Assembly: GCA_024867545.1 (NCBI GenBank)
Contig: JANFNE010000003.1
Location: 1,054,001 to 1,118,000 of the forward strand
DNA length: 64,000 nucleotides
From: Phytopythium helicoides
Taxonomy: Eukaryota > Oomycota > Peronosporomycetes > Pythiales > Pythiaceae
Reading direction: 5' to 3'
Shown: one piece after another, positions 10,942-19,553 of the stretch
Position numbering within the stretch: the first letter of the stretch is position 1
Layout of the letters: the number at the start of each line of letters is the position of its first letter
Notes under the pieces: model-generated
The model's input: the letters and a program-made list of their open reading frames with translations, nothing else
What the model was told of the DNA's origin: nothing
Database searches by the model: none
Program-made: the position numbers and the translations under genes

Positions 10942-10980
10942 TTATATTTTTTTATATAATATATACAGCGACAATCAGCG
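10942..10980 (+). promoter_or_regulatory. AT-rich promoter/leader of the PrimPol-helicase gene
   Basis: A 39-bp gap consisting of ATTATATTTTTTTATATAAT followed by ATATACAG directly precedes the ATG at 10981. The TATA-like tract suggests the replication gene has its own promoter rather than depending on the zinc-finger gene. Confidence 0.4.
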
Positions 10981-13290
10981 ATGAGTTTAATAAAGTTCAT
11001 TGTGAAGCTTCAATTTAATAGCGACGGATCTAAGAATGTAGTATCGATGCCAAGTGGCTGGCAGAAGCTCTCCAAATGCCAAGCAATTGGAAAATCCAAG
11101 AATTGGGGTATACAAACTGGCAAACGATCTGGGATTACTGTGATTGATGTTGATATCAAAAAGAATAAGAACGGGATGGATTCCCTACTTGATGTTGATA
11201 TTGATCTCGATGACTACCATACATACAAGGTGAGGACTTGCAGTGGTGGATATCATTATTACTTCAAATACGATGAGCGATTTAAGACATCTGCCAACAT
11301 TTTACCAGGCGTTGATGTCAGAAACGATAACGGGTGTGTGTTTGCTGGTGAACGTTATGAAGTTGTGAATGATGTAGAACCAGTTGATATACCCGAAGAG
11401 CTACACGAAGCTCTCTATCAGTGTAAGAAGAATACTTGTACCATGAGTCCTATATTACATAGGTCAAATGTTGAAATGATTGGCGATCGTCAACTCGATA
11501 TTGAAATCAGCCAAAAGTACTACGATCTCATTAAACTCCTACCACGGAAGTGGTTCAATGATTATGACAAATGGATGAAGCCAGCATATGCGTTATATAA
11601 CTGCAGTGAGCTAGACAAAACCGTTGCTTTCAGCACCTGGATCAAGCTGCTACGCGACTTCTCTGACCAATTCAACGAGCGTGAAGCAAAACGATGCTGG
11701 AATGAGTTGAGAATCGATGTTGACAAGCCATGTACTCTTGGAACCATCAGGCAAGTTGTCAAGAAGGAAGACAAAGACGGCTACCAAGCGTGGTGCTTAG
11801 CTTACCCAAGCACTAGCAAACGCGGTGGCCAATCCGCCAAAGTTCTCGCTGATGCTGAGCAAAAGCGCATCGATGACATCAAAGCAGAACTTTTTCAGCA
11901 GCTGTGTGCAAATATTGAGCAAATAGATGCTAATGTGATTAGAGATACGAATGATATCGAGTTCAATACCTTGCTCATGAACGATGACGAAGCGTATAAT
12001 GTGGAAGATTTGGCGCTGCTTCTTCGTCAAACGATAATCAGAGTTGAAAACAATGGTGATGCTATGTTCTATGTTAAAGAGATCAATGAGACGAAATACA
12101 AGCGCCAATATGTGGCATCCATTCGATTTGTCCCTCGTGGGATAGGACAATTAAAGGAGTATAAATTTGATATTGAGTACAAGGACGAGATCTTCAGTCT
12201 CAAGCTCTTAGATATTCTTCTAGCCGTTAAGAAGAGCATTAACTACAAGAAAGTGGTCCTCGAACCATATGGCGCATTTGACAGCGACGATTCATCCAAA
12301 CGAAAAAATTTCAATCTATTCAGTGGGCTTCTACACAAATATGAGAACGATTTTGTGGTCGATAATAGCATCGTGGATGTGTGGCTAACTCATTTGAAAA
12401 GCGTTATCGCTAATAACGATGAAGCAGTGTATAACTACTTGCTAAAGTACTTCAAACATATATTAGTAAATCCTATGGAAAAGACCGGAACAGTGATAAT
12501 CATCAAAGGTAAGCAAGGTAGCGGGAAAAATGCGGCATTCGACGTTTTCAATAGATATGTCTTGGGCCCTAACTTATCACTTACTACACCTCGGATGGAT
12601 CTTATCACTGGTCGTTTCAATTCCATTCGTCAGTCGATGATTATGTGCGTTCTAGATGAAGCAGTAGACAACTCTGATCGGGCGGTGATGAACAAGTTCA
12701 AGAACTTGATTACAGCTGACGAGGTTCAAATTGAATACAAGGGAAAGGAACCAGTTACTCTTAGTGATTTCTGCAATTACATCGTAATCTCAAATAATGA
12801 TTTCGCCAGCTTTATCGAAGAATCTGATCGTCGGTCACTATGCCTTGAAACAAATAATATGATGATTGGCAATAGATCATATTTCAACAGATACTGGGCA
12901 ACATTAGATAACATCAACGCCGGTAAGCATATCTTTCATTGGTTGGTGAATCATGTAACGATCGATGATGGTTGGCATCCGCAAGACACACCACAAACCT
13001 CATACAAACAAGAGCTGAAGCAACTTCAAGCTGCAACTCCGATCAAGTTCTTAATCGACTGCTTGGAGAGATTGACAGAGTTGGATGATAAAAATGTCTA
13101 TGAAATGCCTATGAAGCAGCTATTTTGTAATTTCATAGAGTTTTGCAACGCCCAACATCATAAAATCATGTCGATGAAAGCCTTCAGTCTGATCGTGAAA
13201 CCATTTATCCACGAGCGCAAATCGCATGGTATATTATTGAAATGCTATTCCAAAGAGATATTGGAGCAGAGTTTGCGATCCTATTTATAA
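10981..13290 (+). CDS. PrimPol-SF3 helicase (primase-polymerase/helicase replication protein)
   Basis: Seen: 769 aa. Residues about 1-140 are an archaeo-eukaryotic primase-polymerase domain: WGIQTGKRSGITVIDVDI with acidic D56 and D58, then CSGGYHYYF with H92. Residues about 180-265 look like a primase C-terminal (PriCT-2-like) segment. Residues about 450-640 are a superfamily 3 helicase: Walker A GKQGSGKN (K516), Walker B CVLDEAVD (D559, E560), motif C VISNND (N606) and an arginine pair in ESDRRS (R617, R618). All catalytic motifs look intact. Known: this fusion drives replication of virophages, polinton-like viruses and relatives. Inferred: it initiates and unwinds replication of this element. 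An identical protein is encoded at 29586-31895. Confidence 0.9.
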   Translation: MSLIKFIVKLQFNSDGSKNVVSMPSGWQKLSKCQAIGKSKNWGIQTGKRSGITVIDVDIKKNKNGMDSLLDVDIDLDDYHTYKVRTCSGGYHYYFKYDERFKTSANILPGVDVRNDNGCVFAGERYEVVNDVEPVDIPEELHEALYQCKKNTCTMSPILHRSNVEMIGDRQLDIEISQKYYDLIKLLPRKWFNDYDKWMKPAYALYNCSELDKTVAFSTWIKLLRDFSDQFNEREAKRCWNELRIDVDKPCTLGTIRQVVKKEDKDGYQAWCLAYPSTSKRGGQSAKVLADAEQKRIDDIKAELFQQLCANIEQIDANVIRDTNDIEFNTLLMNDDEAYNVEDLALLLRQTIIRVENNGDAMFYVKEINETKYKRQYVASIRFVPRGIGQLKEYKFDIEYKDEIFSLKLLDILLAVKKSINYKKVVLEPYGAFDSDDSSKRKNFNLFSGLLHKYENDFVVDNSIVDVWLTHLKSVIANNDEAVYNYLLKYFKHILVNPMEKTGTVIIIKGKQGSGKNAAFDVFNRYVLGPNLSLTTPRMDLITGRFNSIRQSMIMCVLDEAVDNSDRAVMNKFKNLITADEVQIEYKGKEPVTLSDFCNYIVISNNDFASFIEESDRRSLCLETNNMMIGNRSYFNRYWATLDNINAGKHIFHWLVNHVTIDDGWHPQDTPQTSYKQELKQLQAATPIKFLIDCLERLTELDDKNVYEMPMKQLFCNFIEFCNAQHHKIMSMKAFSLIVKPFIHERKSHGILLKCYSKEILEQSLRSYL

Positions 13291-13477
13291 ATGCAGTGTC
13301 ATAAAATTTGCGGGGTAGCATCTATCTTATGATTTTTTTGATATTAGAAGCAGTCTAGATAGTATAATCAATACCAACTGAAATCACGGGGGCAGAAGGT
13401 GTTCCATTGGCATAACATGGGGCAGCGTAAACCTTCTCAATATTTTGCAATCACAGCTGATCTAGACAGTAATAAGA

Positions 13478-13860
13478 GACACAAAATGCCACGGGGGTAG
13501 AAGGGGTAGCAATGGGGGAGCATGGGTGTAGTATACTCCTTTGAGCATTTCTAATACTAAGCAAGCTGTAGTGGCGATAACAGACACAAAATGCCACGGG
13601 GGTAGAAGGGGTAGCATTTTTGGTCAAGTTCCTTATACACATTTTTTTTCTTTTTTTTATGATTCACAATTTTGCGTTTTTGTCAATTTCTTCCAAAACT
13701 CTTTGATAATACTACCCCTTCTACCCCCAAATGAAAATAAATACAAATAATGGTACTTAGAAGTTCTATTAATAGTAAGATAAGTAAAGAAAATGGGGGT
13801 AACATCGGGGGTAGCATCGTAATTCGGGGGTACCATCTGCTACCCCCATTATGTTATATT
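13478..13860 (+). repeat. G-rich repeats with potential G-quadruplex
   Basis: Seen: a 34-bp sequence beginning GACACAAAATGCCACGGGGG occurs at 13478-13511 and again at 13583-13616. The core GGGGGTAGAAGGGGTAGCA is also present in degenerate form near 13388 and inverted near 13711-13728. At 13493-13528 four G-runs lie within about 35 bp. Another cluster of three G5 runs lies at about 13794-13832. The mirrored copies are at about 29016-29398. Confidence 0.7.
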
Positions 13861-13909
13861 TATGTTTCATTCTAGTCGTCCAGTGTATATGTGTTTGCTA
13901 GAAGCAAAA

Positions 13910-14700
13910 TTGCTTGGTATTTATGATTTTGTTAGATATTTACGGAACTTTGGAACATGATATGTGTTCCATTGAATTTGCACTGTACTAGGGGTAATAT
14001 CCTTTGATGTTTATGATTTTGTTTGCCAATAATGTCAGACTCGCCATGTTAACACAGCAGACAAGCAAACTTCAGTCTTTTATGACTTTGCTAGACCTTG
14101 GATTCTGTGAGCTTCTTTACCAACGCGTCCGATTAACTCCTTCATTGCATATGGGGTCAGTAGAAGAAAGATCCTTTGATGTTTATGATTTTGTTTGCCA
14201 AACGCAGTTCTGGTGGCTCTATTTCGTGCAATCTAATATGCGTGAGCTAGACGTAAAGTGGTTCAATGTTTATGAATTGGTTTGCTGCATTCATCATCCG
14301 CTCTTCTTCTGCTTACCAGGAAAGCTGTCTTCAGTATTTTATGTATTTGCTAGAGCTTGGATTCTGTGAGCTTATGCCATATACCGCCTGCACTGCACAT
14401 ACGTTGGGTAAAACCACTTTAGCTTGATTTTTATGATTTTGATGGTCAAGAACGTCAACCGCACCGTGTTAACGTAGTAGAGAAGCTGTCTTATTCATCT
14501 TATGACTTTGCTAGACCTTGGATTCTGTGAACGTTACCGTTGATCCATTTATCACCCATACGTGCACCAGAAGCAAGATGGTTCGTTGTTTATGAATTGA
14601 TTTGTGGAAACCATAAACAGCGCTGCGTTAAGCTAGTAGACAGGCTGTCTCCACTTTTATAGGGATTTGCTAGATCTTGGATTCTGTGAGTTTTCCATCA
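13910..14700 (+). repeat. Degenerate ~160-bp repeat array with two alternating boxes
   Basis: Seen: box B, TTGCTAGACCTTGGATTCTG or close variants, occurs at 14088, 14347, 14508 and 14667 (spacings 259, 161, 159). Box A, TTTATGATTTTGTTTGCC or variants, occurs near 13919, 14010, 14182, 14269, 14428 and 14589. A third shared piece, GTTAACRYAGYAGAGAAGCTGTC-like, sits before several B boxes. The mirror copy is at about 28176-28966. Open frames through it are incidental. Inferred: iterons for replication or partition, or old satellite-like DNA. Confidence 0.7.
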
Positions 14701-15209
14701 ATTCGTATGCGTCATCTTGTTGTCTATCATTCTGCCACACGATGATTTGCAACGTATTTCCACAACGGAAAGAAAAACATGTCTGCGCTTTCGATAATGC
14801 TCTGACTGTCCAATTCAGAATTATACCAAAATCTAGAAGCTAATCGCGATGCTACTTCAAAATTAATGGTAGGTTTGAGTGATGCTTCAAAATAATTCAC
14901 GTCATTTATCGCTCAATCTTCGACTTGCGTGCATTAGCCCCTGCCAGCTTTATCTTCGACTACGAAATGCCTAAATGCGATTGTCGTACTGTATATCCAA
15001 ACGACTCCCGCACTCCAAAGCTGTGAAGAACGCTACAAGCGATTGACTCTTTGTCGAGATGCGGCCAGAATATTAGAGTAAACACGCACGACGAGTAAAT
15101 TTTTATTCCAACGCCTTCAACGTCAAGTTGAGAATTGACACTACGTATGATATGGTGAGGCTTTGCTGCTGTCTTGCTGCGCCATTGCTTCGGCATTGAT
15201 CCGTTTTTG

Positions 15210-15348
15210 ATGTTGCGTTTATGCTTGATGACCAGGACGGCTGCACAGGATGAAGAATGTTGCGTCTGAATTTACCAATTGCTCCTACTATTCTTATATT
15301 TGGACAAAAATTAGCCAACAATATCCAAGGCATTGTCAATTGGTTAAG
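15210..15348. other. Asymmetric centre of the palindrome (139-bp spacer)
   Basis: The only sequence of the original element that is not duplicated. The arms' identity ends at GATCCGTTTTTG on both sides (15209 and 15349). The spacer encodes the start of a plus-strand open frame (ATG at 15257). Confidence 0.8.
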
Positions 15349-15417
15349 CAAAAACGGATCAATGCCGAAGCAATGGCGCAGCAAGACAGCAGCAAAGCCT
15401 CACCATATCATACGTAG
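15349..15417 (-). repeat. Inner fragment of the right arm
   Basis: 69 bp inversely identical to the inner end of the left arm (15141-15209), cut off from the rest of the right arm by the retrotransposon. Its last 4 bp (GTAG, 15414-15417) are the target-site duplication. Confidence 0.9.
15414..15417. repeat. Target-site duplication GTAG (left copy)
   Basis: GTAG precedes the left LTR and recurs at 27732-27735 after the right LTR. Removing one copy and the element restores a continuous right arm matching the left arm. A 4-bp duplication is within the range for Ty3/gypsy integrases. Confidence 0.85.
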
Positions 15418-16162
15418 TGTGGTGGGGTGGTCCTCCCGAAAACGGAGGGACCAGTCACCAACGCGCCCGACACCGGCTGTCGGAGGGGTTACCCCGGTAG
15501 ATGTAGGAAAGAGTCACGTTGTGTACCCGCCGGTGGGCGGTTGCGATCTTCACGGGTTCTGGTGGATGCGTGGAGGCAAGGCTGAGGGGCTCGAAGCCGC
15601 GGCGTGGATGCTCTTCACTCCGCGGTGGTGGGTTGTGCGGCAGTCGATAGGTGATCGGCGGCCGCTGCGCAGGATCCTAGTCCTGGCGCGCCAAAGGATA
15701 GATGTGGCTGGCGATCCTCGCCTGGCCACCCAAAGTGTAGTCCAAAGTCCTTTGTTAGTCTTCTAACCCTCTTATCGGGCGTGGAGTTGGGGGGAGTTGG
15801 TCGAGCAGAGGAGAACAAGGAAGACGTCTTGATGCCCCAAGGTGAATTCTCGACTGACTGTTTACCTACGTGTCTGTGCCTACCCATCCTTGTACCTGCT
15901 CCTGCACGCCTATGTACCTGTTGTGTGTGAAGATCATCTGGTCCGAGTTGCGTAATCAATGCCAGGGCCGATGCGCGTGCCGTCATCAAGCGATCCCTGG
16001 AGGACCCACGAATGATGGCTGGATCCTCGGGTCCCCTCCTGAGGTGGTCCACACAGATGAGTGTGTACACCTTTGGACACTTGCCGCCGTTGCCGTAGTC
16101 GTTGCCGATCTTCCCATCAGGAGCGCGCGGATCTTCGCTTTTCCCCAGCGCGCTCCACCACA
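15418..16162 (-). repeat. 3' LTR (745 bp)
   Basis: Begins TGTGGTGGGG and ends CTCCACCACA on the plus strand. The only difference I noticed from the other LTR is C15569 against T27138. Because pol is on minus, this is the 3' LTR. Open frames inside it are repeated exactly in the 5' LTR and are not genes. The antisense gene begins 117 bp beyond its end, so antisense transcription may start here. Confidence 0.93.
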
Positions 16163-16175
16163 GCCGCCCCCTCGT
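16163..16175 (-). promoter_or_regulatory. Candidate polypurine tract
   Basis: Directly before the 3' LTR, the minus strand reads CGAGGGGGCGGC, the usual position and a largely purine composition for the plus-strand primer. The C interruptions make it imperfect. Confidence 0.5.
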
Positions 16176-16278
16176 CGCGTGCGCGCAGGCCAGCTGTGTG
16201 TGCGCGAGGAACATTGCGCCAATCTCCCCGATGCACCGAAGCAGTCCAAGCACGACACCGCAGTGGTTCTCTGACACC

Positions 16279-19200
16279 ATGTCGGAGGGCTCGGCTACTG
16301 AAGTCCTCGACGAGTCGACCGACGAGTTTGAAGATCCTTCTTTCAACGATCCTGGTCAAGGAGCCACGCGCGACGACAGAGCTTCCGGCGAGGGGCTCGC
16401 CGACCCGCCATTACAGCCTGAGGAGGTCGTCCGCGGGTGCTCGGTGTGCAACGCATCTGCTCCGTGGTCGCCGACAACGCCGTATACCTTGGCTTCCCCG
16501 ATCCTTGTACGGTCGGCGGCTGATGCGGTCGCGGCACTCACGTCTTTTGCCGGCGCTGCCGACAGCATCTACGCAGACCACATGGCCCTCCAGGCGGTAC
16601 ATCGCCGGCTACACGAGCACGCGGCTGATCTTCATCGCCGTGGGACCGAGATCTTGCGTCAAGGTGAAGGCTTCGCTTGGTACTGTGACCAACGTTTCCA
16701 GCGCGCAATGCAGCGGCTCTCGGAGAGCTCGACGGAACGACGGCGGCTCGAAGAAGTGATACGCGAACTGGAGGCCAGTCTTGAAGACGCGCGGGCCGGT
16801 CGTGACCGCGCGGATGCGCTACAAGCTCGCTTAGCTGCGATGGAAGCAGCCGAATGTGCGGACGTCGTGGAGAGTGAACGCCGCCAAGCTTACGTGTCCG
16901 ACTTGGAGTCTCGCGTAGCCGAGCTTGAGCAGCGACGTCGTCAATCTCATGATGACGAGGAACCAGTCAGCACCGTGTGGATCCATGACCGTGACGTGCT
17001 CACGCCCGGTCCCGAGCAAGAGCGACTGCTTGCATGGATCGCTGACTTGGAGTCGCAGTTAGCTGCTCGCGAGCCATACAACCTTCCGCTTCCGCCCCCA
17101 GGTGCTGATCTTCGAGCAGAAGTGGACCGTCTGCGGGCCACCGTCGCGCAACTGCAAACGGCGGCTACGGATGCCGTCGCCGAGGTACACCGAGCGCGGG
17201 CAGCGGTACGTTGGGCTGAAGAGGCAAGCGCAAATGCGGCAGCCGAGGTGTCGGCTCTTCGAGCGACCAGAGAAGATCTTCAACGGCGTTTATCTCGCCT
17301 GCGGGTCAGTGCAGCTGCTTCAGAAGAGAGCGTATTGAAGGGTCGCGACGCGCGCCGGATCTTGCGTCAGCGCATCGAAGACTTGGCGGCGACTCAGAGT
17401 ACTCTCGAGGCCGATCTTCGGTCGGCGAGGGCACGTCTCGACGCTGAACAACACGGGCATGATGTTACTCGCGAACTGCTCCGTACGGTGGCTCTCGAGC
17501 GCGACTCGCTACGTTCACGCTGTCAAGATGCTAAGGCCGTGCAAGACACTCTGCAGGCCGAGCTGCATGACGTGCAGCAGAGTCGGGACGCGTTGCAGCA
17601 GCGGCTGTCGCTGCTCATCGCGCGCCTCAGCCGGTCTCCGTCCAGTCCACCGGCATCTGATGGCTCGCCGGCTCGGACGCCGCCACCCTCTTCGCCTATT
17701 GTGGTCTACAGTTCCGACTCGTCGCCCGACGGTAGTCCGAAGCCTTCTTCACCTGCCGATGACTCTCCCGTGCCCGAGCGCAGATTGAGCCTCACTCAGC
17801 CGGGATCGCCGTCCGGTAGCCATGAGTCGGTTATGGCGCCGACCGCGGTGGTTCCTGCGGACGACGTGGGTTCTGCCGTCCACCAGGGCCAATCTTCTCC
17901 GCCTGTCACATCTGCTTCCGAGCGAGGTGCGAGTCGGGGCCATGAGCCTCCGTCATTCGCGCCTTCTTCGCGTCCCGCCAAGATCCAACGCCGTGCCCCA
18001 GAGGAAACGTTGCCAGTCGCTGGTCTACCCGGCACATACCGCCTTCCTCGGCCAGCTCTGGTTCGTGGCGCTCCCCGCCGTGCGCTGCGCATGCACGCAG
18101 ATCCTGGTGAGTGGCTTCACGTGGTCGTTTGATCTCATCTCCCTCATCTGACTCTTGCACTGTCTGCAGCGGCCTTTTTCCTTGGTGTGGACGAGCCAGA
18201 GGGTGATGCGCAGTCAACAGATGACACGCAAGGGGATGCGCCTGTCACAAGCCGGCCGGCGGTCGCACCCGCCTCATCCCCCTTTCCCATCACCGTGTCC
18301 AGCTCCGTGTCGCCAACTGAGCGTGCGGCGGCCACGGTGCTCGCCGCGGGCAGTGCGCCAAGAGCGGACCGCCGTGGAGCGCGTGGCCGTACCGTCACGT
18401 TTGCGGTCGGAGCGTCGGCACATGCATCGGTGTCAGGCAGGGCGCGGGCTGCTCACCGCTCAGTGTCGCCTGTTCGCGGTGGAGACAACGCGGATCCTGA
18501 TGGGAGCGTGTCTCCGTCACCTTCCGGCAGTTCTTCATCGTCATTTGTCCCAAGTGACGCGAGCGACACACCCTCGAGCTTCGTATCGATCCCAGGAGCG
18601 CGCAGTCCTGTGGCCTTCCTGGAGTCCGAAGTCGAGCCCTGGCCGGTGTTAGAAGTGTCAGCGTCATTTCGGGGTGCTGTCGACGTGGAGTGGATCCTCA
18701 AGCTCGTGCCTATCAGCGGCTGGATCTTCCCAGCAAAAGTGCCGCGCGTCACGGCCGACCCCAGGCTGCTCACCTGGAGCGCTATCAGCGCGTTGTACAC
18801 CACTCAGCCATGGGATTCGATGACGGTTGCGGTGACTCCGCTGACTTTTGATCCGCTGGATGTGGTGTTCGCACCACTAGTGGCGCTTTACACCAGCTTC
18901 GTCGGCTCGTGGGTCAAGGCGTTGTGGGAGGGAACGCATCACCTCGCGATCCCCACCGGCGGTCGGCTGGACGCCGACTTGGTGGCTTACGTGAAGAGAC
19001 GGAAGGACCGTCGGTCTCACATGGGAGCCGCGTGGAGGGTGATCCTCGCGGAGATCGTCGACCTTATCCATCGAGGTTATTGCGACCTTGACATTCTGCT
19101 GGATCCCTTCTTCTTTCATCTGGCACCGCGCATCAAGGCGCGCGAATGGCACCCAGTCGAGGATCCCCGACTGCCCGGCAGCTTAGTTGGGTCATTGGCA

Positions 19201-19329
19201 GCGTTGGACCGAGCCGATCCTTGGCGTTTGCAGTATCGCGCTGATATCCAGGGTCATCCTGCTTATCAGATCCCGCGTCTGCGCGACAAGTTCTTGCGCG
19301 CGCGACACCGCGGAACTGCTTCACCGTGA
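16279..19329 (+). CDS. Antisense accessory gene of the retrotransposon (two exons, coiled-coil protein)
   Basis: Seen: on the strand opposite gag-pol, an open frame runs from the ATG at 16279 (MSEGSATEV) to 18106 and resumes at 18170-19329. Between them, 18107-18169 is a 63-nt intron with GTGAGT donor, TGCAG acceptor and an in-frame TGA that splicing removes; the frame matches on both sides. The predicted product is 995 aa. It has an acidic start, a long Ala/Arg/Glu-rich coiled coil (about residues 95-450), Ser/Pro-rich linkers, and a C-terminal globular region of about 220 aa rich in Trp and Leu (WILKLVPISGWIFP, DLDILLDPFFFHL). No transmembrane segment or signal peptide is seen, so it is not obviously env-like. 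Known: antisense extra genes occur in some plant Ty3/gypsy lineages. Product not recognised; function unknown. Confidence 0.72.
18107..18169 (+). other. Intron of the antisense accessory gene
   Basis: GT at 18107 (GTGAGT), AG at 18168-18169 after a pyrimidine-rich stretch, 63 nt. It contains the stop that would end the first open frame. The presence of an intron in this orientation shows the gene is transcribed as plus-strand RNA; a spliceable intron would not be visible on the gag-pol genomic RNA. Confidence 0.7.
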
Positions 19330-19553
19330 TACTGGGGTCGCTGATCTCCATTGTAGGCACTTGCATAACGCATCAATACATCTCGACTTCGTCCACTCTT
19401 CATCACAACCGGCATTTGGACTCCTTGTCGGCGCTTGTCTTCTCGATGAGCACATGTAAACCATCTCCTCCTCTGCATGCAGCCGTCCTGCATCCTCTCC
19501 CATGTCGGGTATCCGCTCAACGGCGGACCCCGTGATCCGCGCAGCACTTTGTG
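19330..19553. other. Convergent 3' spacer between the antisense gene and pol
   Basis: A 224-bp gap between the stop of the antisense gene and the stop of pol. No gene seen. Both transcripts must terminate or overlap here. Confidence 0.5.

Larger units (their letters stand above)
7277..15209 (+). repeat. Left arm of the palindrome (full length)
   Basis: This 7933-bp arm contains the CRN-type gene, the ExoX-C-like gene (opposite strand), the zinc-finger gene, PrimPol-helicase and the repeat-rich tail. The inner boundary is the last base shared with the right arm (GATCCGTTTTTG ending at 15209). Its length minus 828 bp and 1 bp equals the right arm's length, so no other net length change separates the arms. 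Confidence 0.9.
13291..15209. repeat. Non-coding, repeat-rich inner tail of the left arm
   Basis: No credible gene. It holds G-rich direct repeats (13388-13860) and a degenerate ~160-bp repeat array (about 13910-14700), described separately. From about 14700 to 15209 no repeat is seen; a minus-strand open frame (14960 upwards) is the mirrored 3' part of the frame that spans the palindrome centre. Inferred: an origin, telomere-like or packaging/segregation region. Confidence 0.6.
15257..15417 (+). pseudogene. 5' part of a small open frame crossing the palindrome centre, split by the retrotransposon
   Basis: Seen: from the ATG at 15257 the frame enters the right arm and is cut by the retrotransposon at 15418. 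It resumes in phase after the target duplication at 27736 and stops at 27914-27916. The uninterrupted frame would be about 110 codons. Its 3' part also exists in mirror image in the left arm, without the 5' part. I do not recognise the product and coding is not certain. Confidence 0.35.

Noticed and set aside
14004..14369. 121-codon open frame in the repeat array (mirror at 28507-28872)
   Set aside because: It is built from the repeated boxes themselves and shows no domain or independent conservation.
13478..14700. CRISPR-like array
   Set aside because: Repeats are degenerate, in mixed orientation and widely spaced; the sequence is eukaryotic and no cas gene is present.
15615..16346. Long open frames inside the LTRs (also 15870-16274, 26937-27335, 27184-27741)
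   Set aside because: They are copied in both LTRs, run on both strands of the same DNA and end at LTR borders; no recognisable domain.
16279..19329. Envelope-like gene of an endogenous retrovirus
   Set aside because: Antisense to gag-pol, no signal peptide or transmembrane segment, mostly coiled coil.
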